This document shows, one piece after another, positions 19,573 through 29,053 of a stretch of DNA of 64,000 nucleotides. Every line of letters begins with the position of its first letter. The stretch's first letter is position 1. The notes beneath the pieces are model-generated. The model searched no databases and had not been told where the DNA came from. It was given only the letters and a program-made list of their open reading frames with translations. The stretch is taken from positions 2,548,356-2,612,355 of the forward strand of contig NZ_KE124774.1 in assembly GCF_000188155.2 (NCBI RefSeq), written 5' to 3'. The translations under genes and the position numbers were made by a program. Source of the stretch: Methylocystis sp. ATCC 49242 (GTDB lineage Bacteria > Pseudomonadota > Alphaproteobacteria > Rhizobiales > Beijerinckiaceae).

Positions 19573-20088
19573 TTGGTCGGATTTGGTGGGATTATGACGC
19601 GCCCACGGGTTTCGGACGATCTGGTTACCGGTCGCGAAATCGTCATTGTGGGCCTTGCCAGGGACCATCGAGTGACCGACGATCATATAGGAGGCTTATA
19701 TTTAGCCAGAACCGCGCCTCTCTTGCAGGAAGCGGAAAAGATTATCACGGACACAGAAGTCAGGGAGTCCACTCTTGACTTGATCGACGACCTCACGCCG
19801 GAAGCCGATCTGGCGTCGGCAATGGATACGGCCACCACAAGAGACGCCTTCGACGTCGATTCAACTGATTTTACGAACCTCATCGTTCTAATTCACAATC
19901 ACGCAGAAATCGGTATTCCAGACGTCGACTACAAAAGATCGTTTACTTTAGGAAGAGCAATCGCCCACACAAGACAGGCTTGCGCGGACGAATCGAAGAG
20001 TTCGATCGCACGAAGAAACTCTCAATTACAATTCCCCTCCGCGAAGGCCCTTCCCAACTTGCGTGGCGCAGAGGTCAATCTCTTGTGA
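19573..20088 (+). CDS. Unrecognised protein, possibly truncated
   Basis: A plus-strand frame without a clear start: it is open from 19456, and the first possible start here is TTG 19573. It encodes a soluble, acidic product with LVTGREIVIVGLARDHRV, TPEADLASAMDTATTRDAFD and FTNLIVLIHNHAEIGIPDVD. I do not recognise the family. Its 5' end abuts the IS481 remnant, so it may be the surviving 3' part of a gene broken by that insertion. Low confidence that it is expressed. Confidence 0.35.
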   Translation: MVGFGGIMTRPRVSDDLVTGREIVIVGLARDHRVTDDHIGGLYLARTAPLLQEAEKIITDTEVRESTLDLIDDLTPEADLASAMDTATTRDAFDVDSTDFTNLIVLIHNHAEIGIPDVDYKRSFTLGRAIAHTRQACADESKSSIARRNSQLQFPSAKALPNLRGAEVNLL

Positions 20089-20182
20089 AAATTCAGACAA
20101 AATCGATTCGACCTTCGATAGCGCTCTTGCCGCAACAGGTTGATTTCGTGTATCTCGCCTGCCTATTCGTTGTAGACGCAAA

Positions 20183-20944
20183 TCATGAACAGCGACCCGC
20201 GCGCATATGAAGCGGCGCTATGAGTGGAAGTGTGGGCGGCTCAGTCGCCCACGCCTTGCGTAATTCGCCGTCTACTATGGAAAGGGGATCCTTTCCCTGC
20301 TCCAATCGGAATTTCTTTACGGCCGACCATGTGCTCAAAAACTTCTGCAGATCGTCTGCATTCTCACCGATCGGTACATGAAACGGAGGATGATCGATCT
20401 CGATAAAAGGAAAGGGCAGATTTTCATAGCGCCCGAAGTAATAGGCTGAATTCTCTCCCCAAAAGGGGCCGAGAATCTCACATTTCAGTTTTTGCATGAC
20501 GACATTCAAAGATGTCGAACTCGTCCAGGGCCAGTCGTAGGTCCAGACCGCAATAACTCCCCGAGGCTTCAGGGATCGTCTTGCAATCGCGTAAAATCGT
20601 GACAGATCAAACCAGTGTGCCGAACAGGCGCAGGTGATGAGATCCACCTCTCCCCTCAGACCAAGATCGGTCTCCGCGGCGGCGAGCGCGTATCGTATAT
20701 TGGGTCTCACCGGAGCCATGTCGAGCTGACGCTGGTCTGGATCCGTGGCGAGCACCTGATTGAAATATTCCGCAAGCGCCACAGCTGATTGTCCGCTGCC
20801 TGTTCCGCAATCCCACGCCAGATCGCGAGCGGGCGCGGCCTCATTCAACAAAGCGAAAAGCGCTCGCGGATATTGGGGACGATACGAAAAATATTCCCCC
20901 GCATCCTGACCAAAAGACATGCCGATTGGATGACGGACCTGCAT
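20183..20944 (-). CDS. Class I SAM-dependent methyltransferase
   Basis: A 253-residue cytoplasmic methyltransferase of the Methyltransf_11/25 type. Motif I is LAWDCGTGSGQSAVALAEYF, followed by VLATDPDQRQLDMA and the post-I/motif IV region VDLITCACSAHWFDLSRFYA, then RRSLKPRGVIAVWTYDWPW. This pattern fits proteins annotated as trans-aconitate-like or generic methyltransferases; the acceptor cannot be told. It stands alone on the minus strand. Confidence 0.85.
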   Translation of the reverse strand: MQVRHPIGMSFGQDAGEYFSYRPQYPRALFALLNEAAPARDLAWDCGTGSGQSAVALAEYFNQVLATDPDQRQLDMAPVRPNIRYALAAAETDLGLRGEVDLITCACSAHWFDLSRFYAIARRSLKPRGVIAVWTYDWPWTSSTSLNVVMQKLKCEILGPFWGENSAYYFGRYENLPFPFIEIDHPPFHVPIGENADDLQKFLSTWSAVKKFRLEQGKDPLSIVDGELRKAWATEPPTLPLIAPLHMRAGRCS

Positions 20945-21346
20945 GAATGACTCTCACCTTCCGTTCATTTCCGTCTCGACGGCCTATAACGAAATGACGC
21001 GCGAATGCAATGTGCGCCACACGATAACCTAGCGCCAATTCTGACGCTTTCCTACCTGCGAAATCGGGCACGCTTCCTTTGAAATGAACCGCCCGAAGGA
21101 AGTCATTCGGTTGAACAAAACAGGACGCCTCGGCCAGCGCTCATTCCTGACCCGGGGGCATTCGTGTCTGGGAAACCTTATCTTTGAATCCGCCGAATTG
21201 TGACCGCGATAGCAATGATCCACGCAATTTTTCATGAGCCCGTCAGTTTTTCAAACCTGAGCGGCGTCGACGACTTTATGTATACTAAGCGCAGTTCGCG
21301 CTCGGGAGACGTAGACGAGCGCGGTCCATAGCGACGGAACATTCGA
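20945..21346. other. Intergenic region, no gene supported
   Basis: About 400 bases between divergently transcribed methyltransferase and adenine deaminase genes. Only short overlapping frames are present. It probably holds the two promoters; none could be assigned. Confidence 0.4.
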
Positions 21347-21657
21347 ATGGCGCGCAACATTGCTCAATTTATCAACGACATCCCCAAGGCGGAGCTCCAC
21401 CTTCATATCGAGGGAACGCTCGAACCCGAAATGGTCTTCAAGCTTGCCGAGCGCAATCGGATCCATCTCCCCTATCCCTCGGTCGAGGCGATGCGTCGAA
21501 GGTATAATTTTGAGAATTTGCAGGATTTTCTGAATCTCTATTATCAAACTACGCAAGTGCTGCGCACCGAGCATGACTTCTTCGATCTCACGAACGCCTA
21601 TCTCGCTCGTGCACGGCGCGAGAACATCCGTCACTGCGAGATCTTCTTCGATCCTCA

Positions 21658-22592
21658 GTGTCCGTCCTGAAAGATGTTGAATCGAATGAATCTGTTGTGA
21701 TGGATGGGAGGCGGTCTGATTCGTAGGAGGCCGTCGATGTGGACGAAGGCAAACCGGGCGAAATACAATCGCGACAGGTTACGTTATCCGAGTGATGTGA
21801 CGGACGAGGAGTGGGGGCATGTGGCGCCGCTTATTCCTCCGGCCAAGCGTGGCGGGCGCAAGCGTGAAGTGGACATGCGGGCGGTGTTCAACGCCATCAT
21901 GTATGTGCTGAGCACGGGATGCCAATGGCGGTACATTCCCAAGGATTTTCCCCCGAAGAGCACAGTGTATCGTTATTTTTGCGATTGGGCCTGGTGCGGC
22001 GTTCTGGATCGCATGCACGACGCGCTCTACGTCATGTGTCGCGAACGAGCGGAACGAGAGGCGAGCCCCACCGCGGCGATCATCGATAGTCAGAGCGTGA
22101 AGAGCGCGGAAAAAGGGGGGCGCGCATTGATCCGCATGGCTATGACGCCGGCAAAAAGATCAAAGGCAAGAAACGCCACGTACTCGTCGATACGCAAGGT
22201 TTGTTGATGGGCGCCGTCGTTCACGGCGCCGACATTCAGGACCGAGACGGCGGCGTCTTGCTGCTTTCGACGTTGCATGGGCGGTTTCCCTTTCTTGAAA
22301 AGCTGTTGGCTGACAGCGCCTATCAGGGACCGATCTTCGCCGACGCAACGGGCAAAATCCTACCGTGTCTCAAAATCGAGATTATAAAACGATCCGATCA
22401 GGCGAAGGGCTTCGTGAAATTGCCCATGCGCTGGATCGTCGAAAGATCAATCGCCTGGCTAAACCGCTGTAGAAGACTGGCCAAGGATTGGGAAAACCTC
22501 AATATCACAGCGCTCGTGTTCCTGCGTTTCGCGTCGATTCGGCTCATGCTACGAAAGCTCTGCAATTGTTGACTAACTTCTGGGACGGACTC
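21658..22592 (+). mobile_element. IS5-family (IS1031/ISL2-like) insertion sequence
   Basis: A 935-bp element in the adenine deaminase gene. Ends are imperfect inverted repeats, GTGTCCGTCC at the left and the complement of GAGTCCGTCC at the right. TCA flanks both ends and would be a 3-bp TNA target duplication; the surrounding bases make the visible repeat CTCAG. It is a different element from the 865-bp IS5 copies. Confidence 0.85.
21737..22572 (+). CDS. IS5-family transposase in two overlapping frames
   Basis: The first frame starts at ATG 21737 after GGAGG and reads MWTKANRAKYNRDRLRYPSD, VTDEEWGHVAPLIPPAKRGG and AAIIDSQSVKSAEKGG (first catalytic Asp). The second frame continues with HGYDAGKKIKGKKRHVLVDT, FLEKLLADSAYQGPIF (second Asp) and MRWIVERSIAWLNRCRRL (Glu). 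The switch from frame 2 to frame 1 is a -1 shift near AAAAAGGGGGG at about 22112-22122. It may be a programmed frameshift, as known in some IS5 subgroups, or a one-base deletion. Confidence 0.82.
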
Positions 22593-23354
22593 TCAGGCTC
22601 ACACCAAGCGTAATGTGCCATTCGGCGCCGTTGTCGAGGGGATCGCCGCCGCGCTCCGGGAGGCTGCGAAAGGCGACGGCCCGACAAGCAGATTGGTCAT
22701 GTGCTTTCTGCGCGATCTTCCCGAAAGCGACGCCATGAAGACGCTCGAAGAGGCGTTTCCCTGGAGATCGCTTATCACTGGCGTCGGACTAGATTCAGCG
22801 GAGGTCGGCAATCCCCCTTCGAAGCACGCTAGTGTTTTCGCCCGCGCCCGAGCGCTTGGGTTTCAAACTGTAGCTCATGCTGGCGAGGAAGGGCCTCCCG
22901 CTTATATTTGGGAGGCGCTGGATATGCTGAAAGTGCAGCGCATCGACCATGGCGTGCGCGCAATCGAGGATTCCTCCCTGATTGCGCGCCTCGTGCGTCA
23001 GAAAATCCCGCTGACCGTTTGTCCACTATCAAATGTTCGTCTTCGCATATATGAGGACATGGCTCACCATCCGCTTCGGCGCCTGGCGGAAGCGGGCGTC
23101 CTGGTCACGATCAATTCGGACGATCCTGCGTATTTCGGCGGCTATGTGAACGCTAATTATTACGCTGTGCAGAAGGCTTTTGAATTGCGAGAGCCCGATC
23201 TTGCGACATTCGCCCTAAACTCTTTCGCGGCGTCATGGCTCAGTGATGACGACAAGCAAGCGAGAATGAATGAAGTGGATTCCTATCTCATCGCGCGTGC
23301 GGATGATTGAGCGAATGTCGCGAGGGTCAACTGCCAAATTCGCAATCGGACATC

Positions 23355-24713
23355 CTACTCCAATATTGACGTCTCCATCATTTCTGGGACATGGCATCTC
23401 CAGCCGAGCTCGTCCTGAATTCTGAGACGCAGCGTATCCGACGCTGTCGGCTCGCCATGCGTAAGAAAGGTCATTCGCGGCGGGCGTCTGAAATTTCCCA
23501 GCCATCGCATGAGTTCATTGGCGTCGGCATGCGCCGAGAGCATCGAAAGATTATCGACCTCGGCGCGCACCGGCACATATTCGCCATGTATCTTGACGCT
23601 CTGAGCCCCGCCCACCAATGCCGCGCCGCGCGTTCCGGCGGCCTGAAAACCGGCGAAAAGTATGGTGTTGCGCGGGTCAGGTGCAAATTTCTTCAGATGA
23701 TGCAACACACGCCCGCCGGTCGCCATGCCACTGGCGGAAATGATGACCTTGGGAGCATCATCTTCATTTATGGCTTTCGATTCGTCTACGGACTCGACAT
23801 ATCTTGCGACCGAACAGGCGCGCCGCCATTCTTCTCTCGTCAGCCGTTGATCATCGGCGCGACGACATAGGGTTTCGGTTGCGTCGATTGCCATGGGACT
23901 GTTGAGATAGATCGGCACATCGACAAGCCTTCGCGAGCTTTTCAGGCGCTCGAGATGGAACAGCAAGGTCTGCGCGCGTCCGACCGCAAAGGCCGGAATG
24001 ATCACTGTTCCGCCACGCGCCGCTGTTCTGTTGACAATGCTTGCCAACGCCTCCTCTGCGTCGCGGCGTTCGTGCGTTCGGTCTCCATAGGTCGATTCCA
24101 TGACGAGATAATGGGCCTCCATTATCGCAGAAGGATCCATCATCGTGGGGTCGTCGTAGCGCCCGAGATCGCCGGAAAATATGATCTTTCTTCCGCTCCA
24201 GTCGATCTCGACGATCGCAGCGCCAGGGATATGGCCCGCGCGATGCAAGCGCAGCGAAAATCCCTCGGGAAAGGTCCGCCGCCTGTCGAAATGGAGCGGA
24301 GAAAGGCGCTTTAAGGCCCGTTCGGCGTCCGTTGCATTATAGAGTGGGAGCGCCGGCTTGTGTTTCGAGAAGCCGCGTCTGTTGGCGTATTCGGCGTCCT
24401 GCTCCAGCAGATGCGCGCTATCGGGCAGAAGTATTTCGCACAAATCGCGAGTCGCGTCGGAGCAGTAAACCGGTCCCTTGAATCCGTCTCTGACCAGCGC
24501 CGGCAAATAGCCGGAATGATCGAGATGGGCGTGTGTCAGCACCACGCAGGATATGTGTTTCGGAGGAGCAGGAAAAGGCGCCCAGTTACGTAGCCTGAGA
24601 TTCTTCAGACCCTGAAACAGACCGCAGTCGATGAGCACTCGGACGCCATCGTTCTCGAGCAGATATCTCGATCCTGTGACTGTGCCGGCGGCGCCGAAGA
24701 AAGATAGTTTCAT
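23355..24713 (-). CDS. MBL-fold/beta-CASP ribonuclease-like protein
   Basis: A 452-residue metallo-beta-lactamase fold protein with a beta-CASP domain, the family of CPSF73-like RNA exo/endonucleases. It starts MKLSFFGAAGTVTGSRYLLE, has the zinc motif LTHAHLDHSGYLPAL, then FSGDLGRYDDP, ESTYGDRTH, the CASP motifs (IPAFAVGRAQTLLFHLERLK; SASGMATGGRVLHHLK) and SAHADANELMRWL, TFLTHGEPTASDTLR. The start at 24713 is preferred to 24731 because the family begins with MKL and GGAG lies upstream. It probably processes RNA in the cytoplasm. The gene is 53 bases downstream of the capA gene on the same strand. Confidence 0.9.
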   Translation of the reverse strand: MKLSFFGAAGTVTGSRYLLENDGVRVLIDCGLFQGLKNLRLRNWAPFPAPPKHISCVVLTHAHLDHSGYLPALVRDGFKGPVYCSDATRDLCEILLPDSAHLLEQDAEYANRRGFSKHKPALPLYNATDAERALKRLSPLHFDRRRTFPEGFSLRLHRAGHIPGAAIVEIDWSGRKIIFSGDLGRYDDPTMMDPSAIMEAHYLVMESTYGDRTHERRDAEEALASIVNRTAARGGTVIIPAFAVGRAQTLLFHLERLKSSRRLVDVPIYLNSPMAIDATETLCRRADDQRLTREEWRRACSVARYVESVDESKAINEDDAPKVIISASGMATGGRVLHHLKKFAPDPRNTILFAGFQAAGTRGAALVGGAQSVKIHGEYVPVRAEVDNLSMLSAHADANELMRWLGNFRRPPRMTFLTHGEPTASDTLRLRIQDELGWRCHVPEMMETSILE

Positions 24714-24766
24714 TGTCGAAAATCGCTCCATTTATTGATGGTTTCTTGCCATGACCGTCTCTCCGA

Positions 24767-25927
24767 TCATGTTGCTGCTTGCGCCCATGATGCAATCAGG
24801 GATTCGTCGGACTGTTTCGACAGGCTGACGCCGTAGCGCGCGCTTTCCCGGTTCAATCTGTGCGCGAGCCACTCGGCATCCGCTGGTAGCGCACGCTCGA
24901 GGCGAAAGCAGCGGATCTGAAGCGGCGTCAATTCGAGACCGGCGAGTGAGCCGCTGCTCATGTCGATGTCGACGAAATACATCAGCGACAGATCGCCGCG
25001 ATATTGCTCGTAGCCCGCAATCCCTTCGTAATCGTTGATGAAATCGCCGCATCCATAGAGGATCAGGCGGTTTTTGTATATTTCGAGCGCCTTGGCGTGG
25101 TGCGAGGAATGTCCGTGAATGATCGAAGCCGCGCCGCGATCGATCAGGGCGTGCGCAAAGCGTTGATGATCCTGCGGGATGTCGTAGCCCCAGTTCGGCC
25201 CCCAATGCAGCGACACGATCACGATATCGTCGCTCCGTCGGACATCTCTCAAAATCTCGCAAACAAGCTCGACGCTATGCTCGGAAAGGTCGGGAAGCAG
25301 GTTGACGCCGGGCCTTTCGCATGACGCGGCCCAATGGCGAGGCGCGCCGCTGCTCGGCAACGCGAAGGACGTTATGACGACCCTCGCTTTGCCGGCGACA
25401 TCGATCGCCGCAGGACGCCGCGCTTCGTCGCGATTGCGCCCTGCGCCGGCAGTCCTGATTTGCAGCTTTCCCAGAATATCGAGAGTGTCGATCAGTCCGG
25501 CCTCACCCCAATCGAGGATATGATTGTTCGCCAGAACGCAACAATCTATCCCGGCGGCGCGCAATGTTTCCGCATTTTCCGGGCTTGCCCGATAATTGAT
25601 TCCCTTCGGTTCGAAGGCCTCGCTACGCGTGAGGCTGGTTTCGAGATTGATGATCCGCAAGTCGGGATTTTTCTGGTAGAACGCGTCGAGCGCAGAGCCC
25701 CAAATATAGGAGGCGGGCGCCGGCCGCGGGATTGGTCCGCAAACACGTTCGGCCAAGCTTACGTAGCCGAGGGCGGAGGAGACATATTCTTCGTGCAATT
25801 CCGGAGGACATGGCGCGGGCAATATCTGATCTATGCCACGACCGATCATCACGTCGCCACACAGGAAAATGCGGATGGTTTTCGTTTCATCCGGAGCAGA
25901 CGGAGAAGACTTTATGGAAGCGTTCAT
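24767..25927 (-). CDS. CapA-family metallophosphatase-like protein
   Basis: A 386-residue protein of the CapA/PgsA group (poly-gamma-glutamate capsule synthesis family, calcineurin-like fold). Motifs are IFLCGDVMIGRGIDQIL, INLETSLTRSEAFEPKGINY, CCVLANNHILDWGEAGLIDT, VSLHWGPNWGYDIPQDHQRF and SIIHGHSSHHAKALEIYKNR, which supply metal-binding Asp, Asn and His residues. Start 25927 follows GGGAAG and is preferred to an upstream start at 25996. No signal peptide is seen. No other capsule genes are nearby, so a role in poly-glutamate synthesis is doubtful. Confidence 0.87.
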   Translation of the reverse strand: MNASIKSSPSAPDETKTIRIFLCGDVMIGRGIDQILPAPCPPELHEEYVSSALGYVSLAERVCGPIPRPAPASYIWGSALDAFYQKNPDLRIINLETSLTRSEAFEPKGINYRASPENAETLRAAGIDCCVLANNHILDWGEAGLIDTLDILGKLQIRTAGAGRNRDEARRPAAIDVAGKARVVITSFALPSSGAPRHWAASCERPGVNLLPDLSEHSVELVCEILRDVRRSDDIVIVSLHWGPNWGYDIPQDHQRFAHALIDRGAASIIHGHSSHHAKALEIYKNRLILYGCGDFINDYEGIAGYEQYRGDLSLMYFVDIDMSSGSLAGLELTPLQIRCFRLERALPADAEWLAHRLNRESARYGVSLSKQSDESLIASWAQAAT

Positions 25928-26101
25928 TTCGCGCTTCCCAATTGGAAGCTCCGGAAACGCGCTATAGTTGGTAAAGGAAGCGAGCCCTGCCGCCACGGAA
26001 GATTATCGGATGGAGTCCTGCGAAACATGGCGTCATGAAACTCCGTTTTTGCGCCCATTCGTCCGCCGCGGCGTCCACTCTCCTGCGAGATAGATGAAGG
26101 C

Positions 26102-27112
26102 ATGCCGCGCCATTTCGACCCCGCGCTTGTCAATTATCCCTTCGACGATCCGGGGCTCTATGTGGATCTCGTTTTCGAAAAGCGCGCGCTGCTGTTCGAC
26201 CTCGGCGACATCTCCCGGCTTTCGGCGCGAAAACTGCTCCGCGTCAGCAACGTTTTCGTCACCCATCTCCACATGGATCACTTTGCCGGCTTTGACCAGT
26301 TGCTGCGATGCGCCCTCGGCAGAGAGAAGACGCTGGGCGTCTATGGTCCCGCCGGAATCATAAATGCTGTCGAGCACAAGCTTTCCGCCTATAGCTGGAA
26401 CCTGATCGACGGCTATGACGGCAATCTTACTTTTCTCGTCACCGAGCTCGACGAATTGGGTCGCCTCAAATCGGCGCGATTTTCCGGACGATCCCGGTTC
26501 GAACGGCGCGATGGTGACGAGAGCCGAGCCATAGAGGGACTGGTGCTCAAGGAGCCAGGGATTCAGGTTCGCGCAACCACCCTCGATCACGGCGTGCCGG
26601 TGCTGGCCTTCGCGCTCGAGGAGCGAGCGCAGATCAATGTGTGGCGCAACAAGGTGGAAGCCATGGGGCTCGCCGTCGGTCCCTGGTTACGCAATTTCAA
26701 GGCGGCGACGCTTCAGGGCGCGGACGATGCGACCCTCATACCGGTGACGTGGCGCGACGGCGGGGATGACAGGCCAGCGGCGCTTCCGCTCGGTTTTCTT
26801 AAGAAGGAGATCATGCAGATCACTTCCGGCCGCAAGATCGTCTATGTCGTCGATTGCGCTTACACCGACGCCAATATCGAAAAGATCGTCAGACTAGCGG
26901 AGCGCGCGGACATGCTGTTCATCGAGGCGACCTTCCTCGACGTCGACTCCGAGGCGGCGGCGAAGCGCCGTCATCTGACGGCGCGACAGGCGGGAACGCT
27001 TGCGCGCCGCGCCGGAGTCAAAAGGCTCGTGACGCTCCACTATTCTCCGCGCTACCGAGGACAAGGCGAGCGTCTCGCGCAGGAAGCGCAGGAGGCCTTT
27101 CTTGCTCGCTGA
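26102..27112 (+). CDS. Ribonuclease Z-like MBL-fold protein
   Basis: A 336-residue metallo-beta-lactamase-fold protein. The hydrolase motif reads VSNVFVTHLHMDHFAGFDQL, preceded by ALLFDLGDISRL; later elements are ATTLDHGVPVLAFALEE, VYVVDCAYTDAN and RLVTLHYSPRYRGQ, the histidine positions used by RNase Z-like enzymes. It has a longer central insert than tRNA 3'-processing RNase Z. It is divergent from capA with about 175 bases between them, so it may share regulation with the neighbouring MBL/CapA genes. RNA or phosphodiester hydrolysis is likely; the substrate is unknown. Confidence 0.85.
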   Translation: MPRHFDPALVNYPFDDPGLYVDLVFEKRALLFDLGDISRLSARKLLRVSNVFVTHLHMDHFAGFDQLLRCALGREKTLGVYGPAGIINAVEHKLSAYSWNLIDGYDGNLTFLVTELDELGRLKSARFSGRSRFERRDGDESRAIEGLVLKEPGIQVRATTLDHGVPVLAFALEERAQINVWRNKVEAMGLAVGPWLRNFKAATLQGADDATLIPVTWRDGGDDRPAALPLGFLKKEIMQITSGRKIVYVVDCAYTDANIEKIVRLAERADMLFIEATFLDVDSEAAAKRRHLTARQAGTLARRAGVKRLVTLHYSPRYRGQGERLAQEAQEAFLAR

Positions 27113-27190
27113 AGCGATGGGCCGCGTTTCCGGGCGGGACACGGCATGGACCAATCTCGCGCTCTTTGCTGTCGACGGCTTTCCTCTCCG

Positions 27191-28012
27191 TCACTTGCCG
27201 TTTCTGGAATGTGGCGTCGGCAGATATTCGACGCTCGGCATTTCGAGGATCGGCTGCGGATAGAGGGCCAAAAGTTCGAGCACCTCGCTCGGCATCCTGG
27301 TCTTGACCGGCAGACCCATGTCGCGCGCCTCCTCGGCCGTAATGGCGTAATCATGCGTCCACCGGCCGCTGGTGAGCGTCTTTGAGAGTTCAGAGGCGGC
27401 TGTCGCGCCCATGCTGCTCTTCAGAAGCTGCGCAACGGTCTGCTCCAGCTGGGTGAGCGCCTTTTGCGCAATGTCGGCCAGGACGAGCGTCTCGTCGTCG
27501 ATCTCGGCGACAGGCTTCTGTTCGAGCACGCGAAGAAGCGAGACGGCCGGCAACCCCTCGACCTGCGGATCGAGCGGACCGAGCACAGAATGCGGACACA
27601 TCATGATCTCGTCGGCGGCGAGCGCGATCAGCGTTCCGCCGGACATGGCGTAATGCGGCACGAACACCGTCACCTTGCCCTTGTGGCCGCCGAGCGCGCG
27701 CGCAATCTGCGTCGCCGCCAGATAAAGTCCTCCCGGCGTGTGCAGAACGATGTCCAGCGCCATATTCGGATCGGTCAGCTGAATTGCGCGCAGCACCTCT
27801 TCTGAATCATTCATGTCGAGGTAGCGGATGATCGGCAGCCCCAGCAGACTGACCCGCTCTTCGCGATGCACGAGCAGGATCACCCGCGACCCCCGCGCCC
27901 GCTCGATTTGGGAAATCCTTCGCCGGCGCATGCTCTCGAGAAAACGCTGCCGCAGGATCGGCTGCAGCACGGCGAAGACGACAAAGACCCAGAAGACGAC
28001 GCTGAAATCCAT
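27191..28012 (-). CDS. ClpP-class membrane serine protease (SDH proteinase family)
   Basis: A 273-residue protein with one N-terminal TM helix (about residues 3-20), then a ClpP/crotonase-type protease domain. It has LDIVLHTPGGLYLAATQIAR, the nucleophile region FVPHYAMSGGTLIALAADEI and SVLGPLDPQVEGLPA, matching the serine dehydrogenase proteinase/SppA-like family. The C-terminal part has a helical segment (EQTVAQLLKSSMG) and SGRWTHDYAITAEEARDMGL. It probably degrades or clips membrane or cytoplasmic proteins. It is convergent with the MBL gene upstream; about 80 bases separate the stops. Confidence 0.87.
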   Translation of the reverse strand: MDFSVVFWVFVVFAVLQPILRQRFLESMRRRRISQIERARGSRVILLVHREERVSLLGLPIIRYLDMNDSEEVLRAIQLTDPNMALDIVLHTPGGLYLAATQIARALGGHKGKVTVFVPHYAMSGGTLIALAADEIMMCPHSVLGPLDPQVEGLPAVSLLRVLEQKPVAEIDDETLVLADIAQKALTQLEQTVAQLLKSSMGATAASELSKTLTSGRWTHDYAITAEEARDMGLPVKTRMPSEVLELLALYPQPILEMPSVEYLPTPHSRNGK

Positions 28013-28188
28013 GAAGCAACAAACTCCCGTTTCGAGCTCTTTTCGATCGGATCGCGATCATATGATTTATCGATGGACCCCAGCAAACGGGTCGGCGTTC
28101 GGGAAGCCGAACGCTGCTACTGCGGCGCCCGGCGCGACCTGGGGAGGTTCGTCGGAAACTTCGCTGTCCGAAACCATGCATATGGCTA

Positions 28189-29053
28189 GAGGGTGTTATG
28201 TACTTTGGTGATTGATTGTCTTAGTAGAATCGGATGTCTCCGATTCGCAAACCTTATCCGTCTGACGTCAGCGACGAAGAATGGTCGCTGGTTGCGCCTT
28301 ATCTGACGCTCATGGACGAAGGCGCGCCGCAGCGTCAACATTCGCTGCGCGAGCTGTTCAACGGCCTGCGTTACGTGCTGCGCTACGGCATCGCCTGGCG
28401 CGCCATGCCCAACGATCTGCCGCCATGGTTCGCCGTGTATCAGCAATCGCAGCGCTGGCTGTCGGCGGGCGTGTTCGAGGCGCTTGCGCAGGATCTGCGC
28501 GCCCAGTTGCGCGTCGCTTCCGGGCGGGCGGCGGAGCCGACGGCGGCGATCATCGACAGCCGCACCTTGCGCTCGACCCCTGAGAGCGGCCCACGAGCGG
28601 GCTATGACGGCGCGAAGCGAAAGCGCGGCTCGAAGCTGCACATGGCAGTCGACACATTGGGCCATTTGCTGGCGTTGCATGTCACGCCGGCGAATGTCGA
28701 TGACCGCGCCGAGGTCGGCAAGCTCATCGCAGCCGTGCAGGATGTGACAGGCGAAAGCGTCGAACTCGTTTATGTCGATCAGGGCTACACCGGCGAAAAG
28801 GCGTCCGAGGCCGCAAAGGCGCAGGGCGCCGAGCTTTGCGTCGTCAAACTCGCCGAGGCCAAAAAAGGCTTCGTGTTGCTGCCCAAGCGCTGGGTGGTCG
28901 AGCGTTCATTCGCCTGGGCGACGCGATGCAGGCGGCTCGTCAAAGACTACGAGCGCTATGCTCAGACCCTCGCAGGACTCCACGTCGTCGCCTTCGCATG
29001 TCTCATGCTCAAGCGCGCAGCAGATTTCATGATCCAAGGTGCATAACACCCTC
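28189..29053 (+). mobile_element. IS5-family (IS427-like) insertion sequence, copy 2
   Basis: An 865-bp element with the same inverted repeats as copy 1 (GAGGGTGTTATG) flanked by TA. It is inverted relative to copy 1 and differs by very few bases. It lies against the 3' end of the lipid kinase gene; the kinase stop codon TAG is made of the flanking TA plus the first base of the element, and it would also be TAG without the element. Confidence 0.93.
28234..29046 (+). CDS. IS5-family transposase (DDE), copy 2
   Basis: A 270-residue intact transposase, identical in layout to copy 1: N-terminal YPSDVSDEEW, Asp in AAIIDSRTLRS, Asp in YVDQGYTGEKA and Glu in KRWVVERSFAW. The difference noted from copy 1 is Thr instead of Ala in AVDTLGHLL (ACA against GCA). 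Near-identity indicates recent transposition or gene conversion. Confidence 0.95.
   Translation: MSPIRKPYPSDVSDEEWSLVAPYLTLMDEGAPQRQHSLRELFNGLRYVLRYGIAWRAMPNDLPPWFAVYQQSQRWLSAGVFEALAQDLRAQLRVASGRAAEPTAAIIDSRTLRSTPESGPRAGYDGAKRKRGSKLHMAVDTLGHLLALHVTPANVDDRAEVGKLIAAVQDVTGESVELVYVDQGYTGEKASEAAKAQGAELCVVKLAEAKKGFVLLPKRWVVERSFAWATRCRRLVKDYERYAQTLAGLHVVAFACLMLKRAADFMIQGA

Larger units (their letters stand above)
21347..23310 (+). pseudogene. Adenine deaminase gene interrupted by an IS5-type element
   Basis: The coding sequence is in two parts, 21347-21657 and 22596-23310, separated by an insertion element. Rejoined, it gives an uninterrupted protein of 341 residues with all key motifs of the adenosine/adenine deaminase family: Zn-binding [36 protein letters not shown] and NSDDPAYFGGYVNANY. 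SDDPAYFGGY and TVCPLSNVRL point to the adenine aminohydrolase subgroup (adenine to hypoxanthine, purine salvage). The insertion falls after FFDPQ, so the N-terminal 104 residues would be made alone. The gene is probably inactive, by a recent event as the rest is undamaged. Confidence 0.92.
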
